Shown piece after piece: positions 40,380 to 52,040 of a DNA stretch of 64,000 bases. Numbering within the stretch: the first letter of the stretch is position 1; every line of letters starts with the position of its first letter. The notes beneath the pieces are model-generated. The model ran no database searches. It was not told the origin of the DNA and was given only the letters and a program-made list of their open reading frames with translations. Source of the stretch: Ceratopteris richardii (Eukaryota; Streptophyta; Polypodiopsida; Polypodiales; Pteridaceae); the NCBI GenBank assembly GCA_020310875.1, contig CM035413.1:184539118-184603117 (forward strand). The letters run 5' to 3'. The position numbers and the translations under genes are program-made.

Positions 40380-40912
40380 GAGATAGATGTAACTAGGTTC
40401 CAGTCTCTAAACCCCACAAGAGAGATAACAAGTTATGCATATATTGTGGAAACCTTGTCTATATTGCAGTTAATTGTCCCAACCAGAGAACAAACTCTAG
40501 AGTCGTTGTCACCCTTGTAAGATAGGGAAACGAGGAAGTTCAGTTGTAAAGGAGATCGTACATCTGGACCATGATATAACGAAGGGTCTCATAACTCCAA
40601 CAACACCAATAACTACATGTCTTACCCCTATCAATTTAATCATGTCTAAGGATGCCCTTTCCTTACAATCGTAGTAGATTCAAGAGCCACCTCATGTTTC
40701 ATCAATGAGGTTTGGTTAAGAAACACAAGATTCTGATACTTCAAAAGAACAAACTAGATGTAGTTGAAGTAGTAGATGGACAACCTCTAGCATTCAAAAA
40801 TATTGCCATGGAAACCACAACATTAAGAGTACACCTTGGTGACCATGATTCCCACATATTTTTCAATGTAATATGGAGTGCGGTAAATCATATTATCATT
40901 TAAATGCCCTTG
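40380..40912 (+). pseudogene. gag: Chromovirus G gag zinc knuckle and protease
   Basis: A CCHC-like box CIYCGNLVYIAVNC lies near 40432-40475 with Tyr in the His position. The protease start IVVDSRATSCFINEVW lies near 40655-40715, with DSRA in place of DSGA. Then GQPLAFKNIAMETTTLRVHL continues the domain. The His-to-Tyr and Gly-to-Arg changes would abolish function. Confidence 0.6.
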
Positions 40913-41079
40913 CCAAAGAAACATAATCTAGACATTAATTGGCAAAACAGTAAAACTACTTTCAAGATATCAAGAACTCAACATATGTAGGATACAAAGC
41001 CTTTATACATGCAATAAGGAAGGAACTGACATATATGATCTATGTCATACCAACTCAAGACTCCAAGAAATATGATCCA

Positions 41080-41986
41080 CTAAAGCTACCCAACCGGAGC
41101 CAAGGTTTTGAAGATGTTTTTGAAAGAAGAATGCAAATATCCTCCTAGATCACAAACCTTATGATTGCACCATAGAACTTCAAGAGGGAGCACAACCTTC
41201 CTTGCGACCAATCTATAGACTATCCCAGAGGATCTTACAAAATTACACAAGAATATTGACAAGAATCTAGCCAAGGGTTTATCACACACTTAAAGTCTCT
41301 CGTAGGAGCTCCAATCCTATTCATAAAGGAGAAGAATGGGACTCTCAAAATATGTGTAGACTATCATGGACTTAATAAACTTACTATAAAAAATAGATAT
41401 CCTCTACTACTTATATCATAACTCTTGGAATGCCTTGGAAAAGCAAAGTTCTTCAAAAAGATTGACCTTTAAGGAGCTACAATCTTGCTAGAATCAGAGA
41501 AGGAGATTAATGGAAGATAGCATTTTGAACAAGGTACGAGCATTTTGAATATGTAGTTATGCCATTTGGCCTTACAAATGCTCTAGCCATATTTCAACAT
41601 ATGATGAATGATTCCTTTTGAGAATATTTAGATGATTTTCTAATAATATACATCGATGATATCTTGATATTCTCCAAAAATCTAGAGGATCACAAATGCC
41701 ATGCAAAGATAGTTCTAGAGAAGTTAAGAGAAAAAGTTTTATTTTCTAAATTGTAGGAGTGCTCTTTCCATCAGATAGATTGGCATTTTTAGGGTACATT
41801 ATCTGAGAGAAAGGAATCTTTATGGACCCTAAGAAGATGGAGACAATCCTTGATTGGCAACCACCTTAATGTGTTCAAGATATACAATGTTTTCTAGGGT
41901 TTGGCAATTTTTAAAGGATATTCGTCAGAGATTACTCTAAAGACAATGATACCTTTTACAAAGCTTATACAAAATGCAAAATTCTC
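41080..41986 (+). pseudogene. pol: Chromovirus G reverse transcriptase
   Basis: [20 protein letters not shown] and [14 protein letters not shown] are visible at 41310-41410. The QQGTSILNM region is scrambled. The VIYIDDILIFSKNLEDH block with YIDD lies near 41640-41690. LGYI and connection segments follow. Stops occur every few tens of codons. Confidence 0.7.
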
Positions 41987-42522
41987 ATGGAACAAAGAAG
42001 AAAAAAAATATTTTTAGACCTTGAAATTAACATTCACCATTTCCCCAATTTAGTTCATCCCAATTCTACTAAGCCTTTCTTCCTAGAGATAGATGCATCA
42101 AACTTCCCATTAGGGGCCATTCTATCCCAACATGGAGATGATGGACACCTACATCAAGTTACATATCATTCAAGGAAATTCTTCCCTCGAGAGATTAATC
42201 ATGAAATCCATGATAAAGAACTTCTTGTGATAGTGGATGTGCTTAATACCTGGTGTCACCATGTAGAAGGAATAACTCATAAAATTACTCCGAATATAGA
42301 TCATATGATTTAGAGTATTTTATGACCACCCACATCCTCAATAGAAGGAAATCTCGATGGAGTAACCTTTTATCCAAGTTCGACTTTGTAATTACATACT
42401 ATCCACGATGCCAACAATGTCAGTCAAATGCCTTTTCAAGAATATCTTACCTTGCACCAAACAAAGCTGAAGATGCCGTTGATCATGAAGAGAGTGTATT
42501 ACTCAAGCCTAAAAATCTCTAG
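41987..42522 (+). pseudogene. pol: Chromovirus G RNase H
   Basis: FFLEIDASNFPLGAILSQHG (catalytic Asp block), VTYHSRKFFPREINHEIHDK (Glu block), a damaged middle, then SRWSNLLSKFDFVITYYPRC and NAFSRISY, the end of the domain. A stop near 42313 divides it. Confidence 0.75.
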
Positions 42523-43740
42523 TTAGTAGTTATCTCTTCAAGTTGTCATGAAGATTCAACCTTGAATTATTTGATTCGTGAGACTCTACCACATGCTAAA
42601 TTGTTTTGTAATGTCAAGAAAAAATTTCAAGAAGGGAATGTTCAAGAAGTAAATGAGTTCCAGGAAAAGGATGGGTTATTATTCTATAAGAATCTATTGT
42701 ATGTCCCTCCAAAACATCCCAGGATCCAAGTACTTCAACAACGTCATGACGACCTTGTAGCATGACATTTTGGAGTGGATAAAACAATAGAACTCATAGC
42801 AAGGGATTTTTCTTGGCCTCAAATGTGGAAGGAATTCAAAGAATATATCCGAACTTGTGACACTTGCATTAGATCTAAGGTACCATGACATAAACCTCAT
42901 GGACTCTTACAACCTTCACCTATTCCAAAAAGGCCATGGGCTTCATTTTCTATGGATTTCATCATAGATATACCAAGGTCGAATAAATATGATGCAATTT
43001 GTGTTATAATGGGTAGATTTACAAAGATGGCACACTTCATTCCAATTACCAAGGCAATCATAGGTGCAACCTCTACTAGACTTTTTTGACATAAATGTTT
43101 AGGCTTCTTGCATTGTGTGATGATATTTTTTGTGATCAAGGTCCACACTTTATATCCAACTTTTGGAACAGTCTTTGCAAGCTTCTTGGTATTCAAGTTA
43201 CACTTTCTATAGCCAATCATCCATATAGTGATGGGCAAATAGAATGGGTGAATCAAGTCCTACAACTTTATCTCCATTGAACCACCAATTATCATCAAAA
43301 TGATTGGTTTAAGCTTTTATCCTTTGCAAATTTTTCCTATAACAACAATGTTCATACATCTACCAAGCAGACTCCCTACTTTGTAAATTATGGACAACAT
43401 CCAATGATGGATATATAACTCTCAAATCATATGAAGAACCCATTTTCCAAAGGTAATGCCTAATACCTTATGAATATTCACAATGAACTCAAGAAAGAGA
43501 TCCATAGAGCTCAAGAACAATATAAGTATTATGCAAATCAGCATCATGCGTAAAATCCATCCTGTCACATTGGGGATAAGGTTTGGTTACTCAGAAATAA
43601 TTTACAGACCAAGGCCTTGTGCAAAGCTAGACCATCAGAGAGTTAGTCTGTCCGGTCACTTTTAAGATCCATTTACTAAGTACCATGAGATTACATCCAT
43701 TTTTCATATGTCCATATTGGAACCATATCATATTTCACCA
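42523..43740 (+). pseudogene. pol: Chromovirus G integrase
   Basis: The zinc module is seen in LPHAKLF..., RHDDLVA, FGVDKTIELIARDFSWPQMW and TCDTCIRSK. The core has [15 protein letters not shown] with the first Asp, then QGPHFISNFWNSLC in another frame for the second Asp area. IEWVNQVLQ stands in place of the catalytic VERVNQ (Glu retained). The GPY-type tail is degraded. Confidence 0.7.
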
Positions 43741-43965
43741 TTGAGGGGGGAGATACCTAGTCCTTCATGACCTATCGAGATTGATGATCGTGAAGAATCT
43801 CAAGTCAAGGATGTCATAGATTTGAGAATATCATGAGGAAGATTGGAGTACCTTTGGAAAGGATATGACTTTAGCAATCATACTTGGGAACTTGTAGAAA
43901 ACCTTCAGAGAGCACTAATCAAGGTTCGAGACTTTCATAAGGAAGCCCCAATAAAGCTGAGATGA
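43741..43965 (+). pseudogene. pol: Chromovirus G chromodomain
   Basis: IDDREESQVKDVIDLRIS, a stop, then RLEYLWKGYDFSNHTWELVE and ALIKVRDFHKEAP. The three aromatic positions and the W-K-G-Y..S..TWE core of chromodomains are clear. In chromoviruses this domain at the integrase end guides insertion to heterochromatin marks. Confidence 0.75.
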
Positions 43966-44009
43966 GAGAACATGACCACTCCTCGTGGAGCTCGTCACGT
44001 GAGGACGAG

Positions 44010-44725
44010 GTGATATCGTGGATAAAGGGAACCATCCTAAACCTCAGATTCCATGTGACTTTCCATATACCATTATAGGTTCAGAATTTGGAGAAATTAA
44101 TGCTTACATGTTGAAATGTGCCAAAACCCTAATCTCAATTGTCTACTCTCTAGGTTTTGACATCTGGAGCTCCTATTTGAATTGCTTACATCATTAATGA
44201 CATCATCAATTCATAAGCTCCCTTGATAACCATCTTTGATAACTGCCCTTGAACACTTATATAAGGAGGCTTGGTCACATACATCCTCAATCTTGCCAAT
44301 GTCAATCTTGGGAGCTCAAGGAGTCACCATCTCCAATTAATTACTTTCGGAGTTCTAGTTCTAGTTCTTGTCTTGTTCCTTGTTCTAGTCCTGATTAGTC
44401 TAGTTCTTCGACATCTAATCTTGTCCTCTTGTAATCTTATAGTAGAAGGTCTTGTCAATTTATTTCTTATATCTAGTCCATCTCCTCAAGGGATCTCTTT
44501 TAACCCAGATATCATGTTTCATACCTATCCTCCCAGGTTGCGCGATCTCTTGCATTCTCTCTAGTCCAATTATCCATACCTATCAGTCCTAGGTTGTGGA
44601 ACGTCTTGTATCACTTAAATATTGTTGTATTATTTTCCATACATAGGTGATCTTGTAATCAAAAGTATAATTCTGAAATCTTTTCTACTCTAGTGAGAGG
44701 GCACAATCTAGTGCTCCCCTAACAT
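44010..44725 (+). repeat. Candidate 3' LTR of chromovirus G
   Basis: Follows the end of pol after a purine-rich stretch (GAGGACGAGG). It has a TATA-like element (TTATATAAGG near 44255-44265), a TTCTAGTTC-rich region at 44347-44405, and ends CCCCTAACA at 44725. The start is not fixed. Confidence 0.45.
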
Positions 44726-45289
44726 TTGCTGGCCACACTTGGAGACAAGTCTTCAATGATGGAGATCTTGAAATCCCCAGTCTCATGGCTACCTTGGCTT
44801 AAGAACACCTCTATGTCAAGTATAGACACGACTTTACCTCAATTACTTCAAACCTTTCAAGTTCAAGACTGAAATATACTTCCTTCTTCAATTTTTGCAC
44901 TTCTATTCTTCTTCAATAGTCTCCCTCAAGATTCAAGTTCATTACCTTCAAGTGTCAAGGATTTTAATACTGCAAATTATATAAGAATCTTCATATGATC
45001 TGTATGCAACCTTGAGTTACAATAAAACTTTGATTAGAATGATTAAAAATCTCATCAATCACTAAGATCAAGATTATGTCTGAAAGTGATGATCAGAAAT
45101 GGCGACTTTGACATAGGTGACTTCAAACCTAGAATTCTCACAAACTAAAACCCATTTAAAAAAAGTGCTTTTAGCTATAGCTTCCTTACCTTTCAACTTA
45201 GATTTTCAATGTTTAAACACTAAAAACTTTACAAAAACCATTGAGATCTAAGCAAAACATTTATCAATGAGATGCGTCGCCATGATTTC
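44726..45289. other. Non-coding flank between chromovirus G and copia I
   Basis: No convincing gene. It begins TTTGCTGGCCACACTTGGAGAC right after the LTR end, which could be a leader if that LTR is a 5' copy. Part of it probably belongs to the LTR of copia I, whose left edge I could not fix. Confidence 0.3.
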
Positions 45290-45565
45290 TACAGTCATAA
45301 TTGACTTATATATTCACAAATTCGTAAGTGGATTGTGACCAATACATTGTTATTCACTTTTTTCTTACTAATCTAACTATAATCCACTAATTAGGATCCT
45401 TTTGAAGTGAATATATGCTCAGTCATGTCCCACACTTTCTGTCCATTGCTCCCTTCATTCTAATTGATCTTTATCTACACAAAACTTATCTTTATCTTTG
45501 TTCATGCTCTTTGTTGACTTCATTATCCTTCATAAGCACCAATTTGTGATTGGTTTGCACCAACA
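45290..45565 (-). repeat. 3' LTR of copia I (conserved part)
   Basis: Matches 62097-62349 over roughly 270 bp with moderate divergence. The right edge (CAACA at 45565) abuts a polypurine tract. The left edge of the LTR is not clear. Confidence 0.6.
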
Positions 45566-45577
45566 GCTCCCCCTCAA
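45566..45577 (-). other. Polypurine tract of copia I
   Basis: TTGAGGGGGAGC on the minus strand, identical to that of copia F. Confidence 0.85.
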
Positions 45578-46385
45578 TCACTAATTGTGATTATGCTGTG
45601 CTTCTTTATTCCTATCATCTCTTTAAATCTTAGTAACTTAGGTTCATCTAGACTCTTGGTTAACATATCTACTACTTGTTTTGTTGATGGATTATATATC
45701 ACTTCAATTTCTTTATGAAGTAAATTTTCCCTCAAGAAATGATATTGAATCTCAATATGTTTAGTCTTGGCATGAAAAACAGGATCAGCCACCAAGTAAA
45801 GTGAACTCATGTTATCACCATGTATAATTGGAACCCTTATTCAATTCAAATACTCTTCAAAAAATTCTTCATCCATATGACTTCCTTTTTTGTTTCTACC
45901 ATTTCCTTATAGTCACCTTCTGTGGATGACAAAGCAACTATGTGTTGCTTCTTTGAACACCATGATACAAGCTTATCTCCAATGTAGCATAATTATCCAT
46001 GAGTAAATCTTCTATCATTTGTACTACCTACCCAATCTGCATGAAACTATAGTACAAAACGTCATTAGAAGTTCCTTTGATGTATCTTTGCACTCTTTGT
46101 GCTGCAATCTAATGAGTTTTCTTTGGACAATGCATGAATTGTGACCAAATACCAACTACATATGAAAGATTTGGTCTTGTCAAGGTAGGATAAATCAGAC
46201 TTCCTACCAAACTTTGATACATCTTCATATCTTTGAACTCTTCACCTCCATACCTGCTTAGCTTATGATTTACCTCCAATGGGTTTGTTGAGATTTTGCA
46301 ATTTTCCATACTGAACTTTAACACAAGATTCTTCAAGTACCTTTCTTGTGTAACATACACTCCATGTTGAGTGTAGATGATCTCC
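45574..46385 (-). pseudogene. pol: Copia I RT end and RNase H
   Basis: From the J insertion site leftward: MEIIYTQHGVYVTQERYLKN, VNHKLSRYGGEEFKDM, MYQSLVGSLIYPTLTRPNLS, then degraded RNase H, and finally ADPVFHAKTKHIEIQYHF and DMLTKSLDEPKLLRFKEMIG. Stops are frequent between 45811 and 46110. The RT block is cut exactly at the J target site and continues at 53616. Confidence 0.75.
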
Positions 46386-46390
46386 ATGCC
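46386..46390 (+). repeat. Target site duplication ATGCC, left copy (copia J)
   Basis: ATGCC precedes the left LTR and is repeated at 53616-53620 after the right LTR. The RT reading of copia I is continuous if J and one copy are removed. Confidence 0.9.
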
Positions 46391-46620
46391 TGTTGGAGTT
46401 AGACGTCTGTGGAAGCATGTGAACAGCACAAGGAGGAAGAAGAAGCTTGGAGCACAACACACAATACTGAATGTATTACTAAAGAATGTACAAAGATAAG
46501 TAGCCCATTAGGGCAATAGGTGTATATACAAGCCGGGGGAAAAAAGCCTCCTAAAGAGTGAAAAAAGTACCCCGGCGGTCCTAGAGTGTTCACACACAGC
46601 ACTACCTAAATATATCAACA
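46391..46620 (-). repeat. 3' LTR of copia J
   Basis: TGTTGGAGTT...ATATCAACA, 230 bp, partner of 53385-53615. Confidence 0.92.
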
Positions 46621-46635
46621 AATCCCCCCTGGGAG
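46621..46635 (-). other. Polypurine tract of copia J
   Basis: CTCCCAGGGGGGATT on the minus strand, abutting the LTR. Confidence 0.8.
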
Positions 46636-46694
46636 TGATGCAGTGAACAAGTAGCTGGCACTCATGTATAAGGAAGTGACAAGCTATGTGGAAA

Positions 46695-47783
46695 TCAATC
46701 CACAAAATGAAGAAAACCCAAAGCTTTGCGGAAAGCTTCAAACTTCTCCCTAGGTAGAGCCTTCGTGAAAAGGTCTGCAATGTTCTCCTGCGTGGGCATA
46801 TATGCCAAGCTAATCTCCCCAGCAGAGATCCTCTCCCTGACATAATGATAATGCACCTCAATGTGCTTAGTGAGAGTATGGAACAAAGGGTTCCTCACAA
46901 CTGCCAATGCGCTCTGACTGTCAGTGAAGATGGTGGTGGTAGAAGACTGACCAACACCCAAATCAGCCATAAGGCGTCTGAGCCACACACACTCAACAGT
47001 CGCTATGAAAGTTGCCCTATACTTATCCTCACAACTGGAAGTGGCCACAGTAGGCTGCTTCTTGCTCAACCAAGGTATACATGAGCTACCAAGCATGAAG
47101 CAAAAGCCACTAGTGGACACGCGAGTGTCATAGCAACCAACCCAATCAGAGTCAGAAAAAGCATGCAAATCTAGTGGTAGTGATCCCCCCTTGGGATAAA
47201 ACAACCCAAGTAGCCGAGTACCACTCAAATAGCAAAAGATGTGCTTTATTGTCTGCCAATGCTTGAATCCTAGGAAATGCATAAACCTGCTCATCTGTGA
47301 GACAGGAAACTGAATATCTGGCCGAGTAATGCATAAGTAAATCAAGCATCCAATAGCCTGCTGATAGAGAACAACATCAAATGCATCTCCAGCATCATGA
47401 AGACTCAATCGTAAACATGTCTCCATAGGAGTGGCAATAGGCTTACAATCTTCAAGGCCAAAACATTGCAATAATGTGTCAATATATTTTGTTTGACACA
47501 AAGCCATTCCACCATCAACTTGCATAAACTGAATGCCCAAATAGTGATGCAAATTTCCCAAATCAAAAATCTCAAATGAGGCATACAAATCAGCCTTAAA
47601 ATCAGCAATATGCTTCTCAATAGGACCAGTGAGCAGCATGTCATCAACATAGACAACAATGATCAGAAGCACATCATTAGCACGCTTAACATATAAGGTG
47701 CTTTCAGTTGGACTGTTCTCAAAACCATCTGCAATTAGATAGGCATGTATCTTCTCATACCAAGCACGTGGTGCTTGCTTTAA
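46695..47783 (-). pseudogene. pol: Copia J RT C-terminal part and RNase H
   Basis: From the transposon junction: KQAPRAWYEKIHAYLIADGF, VVYVDDMLLTGP (YVDD), LHHYLGIQFMQVDGGMALCQ, AIGCLIYLCITRPDIQF, then RNase H AFSDSDWVGCYDTRVSTSGF, KQPTVATSSCEDKYRA, FTDSQSALAV and HTKHIEVHYHYVRERI. The frame stays open to its natural end about 75 bp from the LTR. It is the best preserved part of J. The first residues of the open frame come from the inserted transposon end. Confidence 0.88.
47780..47783 (+). repeat. Target duplication TTAA, left copy (CACTA-like element)
   Basis: TTAA flanks both ends of the insert (also 49854-49857). Removing the insert and one TTAA makes the copia RT frame continuous through the conserved block that follows ALYGL. 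Confidence 0.85.
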
Positions 47784-49853
47784 CACTAGTTTGGTACCAA
47801 AACAAGACACTTAAGTGTCCTTTTTTGACAATTTTCCAAAAAATCACACACCTTCTACAAAGAGAATTTGAGAAAATCCTTCAACACACATATTAAATAT
47901 AATTCAAAGGTTAAATGCAAAATTATAGAGCACAATAAATCATGTTTTTTGTTCATGTAAATAGCCTCTCAAGATGCTATGGTAGTAAACAGGATGAAAA
48001 TTCCTAATCAAATGTATTTTTATCAAAAGAAAAAAAATTCATCATATGAAAGAAAAAATTATAAACATTACTTGAAACATCAATCACATAGTATGAGCCT
48101 CAAACTCACTTAGAAAAATCATTTCAATTCAAATAAAATCAATTATTTGACTTTGTACACCAAAAACAACAACTAGATCTAAACATGGTTCAAACAAACT
48201 TATGGGGATCCACAGAGGTGTACAAATAAGCCAACAATCAAACAAGGTATGAAGACAGCAACCAAGGTACACACATATAAATCCAACTTCTATGACTCTA
48301 GTCTCCAAAAACAAAAAACTAAAGCCTACATATATGACTCATAAGAGTTTATGGACATCATCCAAGGTGTACACATTCAAGCTACCATGTGTGACATAAC
48401 AAACCAAAGCTTACATATAGGAGGCTAGATAATTTATTGAAACCCACCAAAATTTTCACGTCTTTGGACACGACCAAGAATCTTTTGTTTTGTGGGCATC
48501 AACCAGATTCTACAGATATAGTCATGAAGAGTTTGTGGACACATAACAAAGCATGTAGAGTTATGGAAGAGATCCAAGTTCTTCACATGAAGAAAGAAAA
48601 TAAGACATCAAACAAGGTGTACACATAAGGGAAGTACCAATCTCTAAAAATCACCCAAGTTTTTCAAATGTATGTACACCAAACAAAGTAGATATATGTG
48701 TGGACACTAACCAATCTATCCACATAGAAATATTAACATCCAATTGGAATAATTCCAAATTACAAACATTTAGCTTGATATTCAAGAAAATAAACTAGTT
48801 CCTACCAAGAAACAAGAGTCACATACATATAGAATCAAAAGAATATATAGTTCTAACATACTTAGTAAAAAAAATTTTTTGATAGTTGTTATATGCATAA
48901 ACACACAATCCCTTGCACACATCAACACATACTAAAAATAATACTAAAAAATCTTTGATATAATCTTCCATATCATAAAATGATAAGGATCATTTCATTG
49001 CATTATTTCCATCATGGATGTCATCTTCTTTTTATCAAATGAAATATGTATGCCATTTTTTTTCATTCTTATCACAATCACCATTGTTGATCACATATTA
49101 TTTGACTAGATTAAGAATGAAACATGGCATGAAAGCATACTTTGGAAGGTTTCATACTTAGAATAGCATTTAAATAATTATTATTTTTCATCATAATTTT
49201 TTATTTCACCTTTGAAGCTATGTTCTTTTCATGAACATAGAAATATATGCTTTGCAGATTCAGCATGAAAGTCAACACCAAATGCAATGGCTACTAGTTC
49301 AAAGTGGAGGCCTTCTAACTTTGAATAAAAATATGCATTCAATTAGTATGAAGGTTATCCATTGATAACCTACCAATTCTCTGAAATCTCACTTACACAC
49401 AAATTATAGTGAGCCATTCTTTAAAAGGTCCGATAAATGGCAATGATCTAGAGAAGGCAAGTTTTGAGTCCATGTTTATCACTTATGGAAGTGTCAACCT
49501 TCTCTAGAGATCCCTACACACTTGCTTTACACTGCCAAAGTCCATGAATAGCTCTCCATTTCATAAAACATGTCCAATTTGTCAAAATGTTTGAATTGTG
49601 TTATTTTTTTAGTTATGCTAAAAGTTGAGTTTTTAAAAATTTACATTTTCTTCTTCATTTAATAACCCATGTGAAGTTGTAAAATGTTAAAGATTATATT
49701 TTTCTCTAAAACTACATGATGTGGGCTATCAAATCCAAGTAATTATGCCATCAAAGCCTCAAGCATCTCATCAAGAAAAATCAATCAATTTGGAGTAAAA
49801 GCAGGACACTTGAGTGTCCCAGGACACTCAAGTGTCCTAGTACAGAACTAGTG
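47784..49853. mobile_element. Non-autonomous CACTA-like DNA transposon, 2070 bp
   Basis: Ends are CACTAGTTTGGTAC on the left and, inverted, CACTAGTTCTGTAC on the right. Just inside are palindromic subterminal repeats: GACACTTAAGTGTCC on the left, and two copies of GGACACTTGAGTGTCC type in tandem on the right. CACTA ends with short subterminal repeats are the mark of the En/Spm class. There is no transposase coding inside; the interior is AT-rich. The target duplication is TTAA, 4 bp, whereas CACTA elements usually make 3 bp. Confidence 0.75.
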
Positions 49854-49857
49854 TTAA

Positions 49858-50232
49858 ACCATATAATGCCTTCTTTAACCTGCACACCTGGTTTTCATGC
49901 CCTTTCTGCACAAAGCCACAGGGCTAAAAAACATACACTTCTTCATGCAAGTCACCATTCAGAAATGTTGTTTTAATGTCCAACTCATGTACATTCCAAC
50001 CATGATGAGCTACAAGTGCGCAGATGCTCCGAACAGTAGTCATACGGCATGTAGGTGCAAAGATCTCATCAAAATCAATGCCTCTTTCCTGTGCATAACC
50101 CTTTGCAACAAGCCTACCCTTATACCTGTCAACTGTACCATCTGGTTTATGCTTCAGCTTGTATACCCACTTGGTGCCAATGACCTTCTTGCTAGGAGGC
50201 AAGTCACATAAAGACCAAGTACCATTCTTCAT
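49858..50232 (-). pseudogene. pol: Copia J RT N-terminal part
   Basis: NGTWSLCDLPPSKKVIGTKW, YKLKHKPDGTVDRYKGRLVA, GIDFDEIFAPTCRMTTVRSI and ELDIKTTFLNGDLHEEVYVF, then after a stop near 49924 the segment ending in KKALYGL at the transposon junction. Block order is normal for copia. Confidence 0.85.
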
Positions 50233-50250
50233 TATTGCATCATATTCAGA

Positions 50251-51356
50251 TTAGATAGCAGCCATCCAATTTTCTGAATTTTGTGCTTCATCAAACGAAA
50301 CAGGCTCATTCTCATCACAGAGACAAGATGCAGCCATAGCATAGCAATCTGATGCAAAAGAGGCACTATGAGAGCCTGAACGAGTACGATATAACAGAGG
50401 TATATCTAATTTGCTGTCACGCAAAGTCTGCACCAACCATTTTGGCATAATTTTTGCCTGCTCAATATCAGCTCTCTCATCAACTAGTGCATCATGTAAA
50501 TCTGCATCAGAAATGCAATGATCTGCATCATCACATGAAACCTGCAAAGGCTTAGAAGTTGCCTCACCGGGACCAGCACTAGACTGTCCACCTATAAAAA
50601 GAGGCAGCAAAGTATCATACATGTCTTTGGAGCTAACAGATGTCTCCTTAGTGCATGAAAGCAATGGTTGAATAGCATCTTCCACAAAAACAACATCACG
50701 GCTAACCAGAATGCATTTATATGTGGATGATACAGACGATACCCTTTACTTTCAGAACTGTACCCAATAAAAATACATTTTAGTGCTTTATCATCCAATT
50801 TTCTGCAATGTTGTTCAGGCACTAATGCATATGTCAAACAACCAAAAACACGCAGATGAGCAACAGATGGCTTGCAATCATGCCAAGCCTCATATGGAGT
50901 GATAAACTACAGCACTTTAGTGGGATACCTGTTCAGTACATATGCTGCACACATGACAACCTCAAGCTAGAAACTATGTGGTAAAGCCTGACTCTTGACC
51001 ATACACCTCGCCATCTCCATGACTGACCTATTCTTTCATTCAGCAACTCTATTCTTTTGAGGTGTATACGGCACTGTACACTAGTGTTTTATCCCACATT
51101 CAGCCAGAAATGCATTAAAATCATAAGACATATATTCCCCCCCTCGATCAGAATGTAAGGTGCCCATTTTACATGCTGACAGATTTTCAACCAAAACCAA
51201 AAACTGTTTGAAGCACATGAACACTTCGGACTTTGCCTTCAATGGATATACCCATGCATGCCTAGAAAAATCATCGATGAAAGTCATGAGGTAAAGATAA
51301 TTCCCAAAAGAAGATGTCTGCATAGGACCACAGAGATCACTATGTACAAGCTGCAA
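50251..51356 (-). pseudogene. pol: Copia J integrase core, C-terminus and linker
   Basis: The core starts with MQLVHSDLCGPMQTSSFGNY (first Asp) and FIDDFSRHAWVYPLKAKSEV, then LHSDRGGEYMSYDF (second Asp). The Glu region (NGVAERKNR type) lies in the broken part near 51000-51080. TYALVPEQHCRKLDDKALKC, IFIGYSSESKGYRLYHP and an acidic linker follow to the RT start. Stops at about 51080 and 50590 and a frame change near 50690 break it. Confidence 0.8.
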
Positions 51357-51359
51357 TTT

Positions 51360-51980
51360 CTAAGTAGCCCCAATTGAACCATCTTTTGGAAAGGATGAAC
51401 GCTTCATTTTGCCCAAAATACAGCCTTCAAAAACATGTTTTCCAGGTGCCTCAAGTTTGGGCAAAGAGGACACCATTTCAGATTTATGCAGGCATAGCAA
51501 ACTAGCAAAATTCAGATGACCAAAGCGTGCATGCCAAAGCTTTGCATCTGACATAGCCTGAGAATCATTTACTGCACATGCCAAATCATTTACAGATCTT
51601 TCATAGTCTATGAGCTTATACAGCCCACGACATAAAATGCCAGAAGCAATTATCACATTGCCATTTGATAGATCATGAATTGTACACCTATCATCAAAAA
51701 ATTTCACAACCAAGCCAATCTTGGCTAATGTAGAAACTGATAACAAGTTCTTCTTGATCCCTGGCACAAATAAAGCATCTAACAAAGTGAAAGAACTACT
51801 ATCGGCAGTAGTCAAAATGATCTTACCAACTCCCACAACAAGATAAGAGGAGTTGTTGGCACATGTAACAATATTCCCTGTAGGGACAGGCTCGAGTGAA
51901 GAGAAGAAACTACGCTGCGAGGTAATATGTTTGGTCGCCCCACTGTCAAAATACCAAATATCTGAGTCTACTGCAGACAT
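51360..51980 (-). pseudogene. pol: Copia J protease and GAG-pre-integrase domain
   Basis: SDIWYFDSGATKHITSQRSF gives an intact DSGA protease site. Then VVGVGKIILTT, LLDALFVPGIKKNLLSV, the LWHARFGHLNFASL His pair and GCILGKMKRSSFPKDG, where the usual Cys pair is reduced to one Cys. The frame ends with a stop at 51360, in line with the integrase that follows. Confidence 0.82.
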
Positions 51981-52040
51981 GCACTGCTCATGAGAAGATG
52001 GGTCAAAAGTGCAGACAATAGTAAACGCCCATTCTTTTTC

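Larger units (their letters stand above)
40291..44725 (+). mobile_element. Decayed Ty3/gypsy chromovirus G
   Basis: Gag zinc knuckle, protease, RT, RNase H, integrase and a chromodomain can each be recognised in the normal order, but with dozens of stops and frameshifts. This is the oldest-looking pol gene in the window. The 3' LTR candidate ends at 44725. The 5' part is replaced by copia H. Confidence 0.75.

Noticed and set aside
47784..49853. Intron of the copia RT
   Set aside because: Inverted CACTA ends, subterminal palindromes and a duplicated TTAA fit a transposon; no GT...AG boundary matches the frame.
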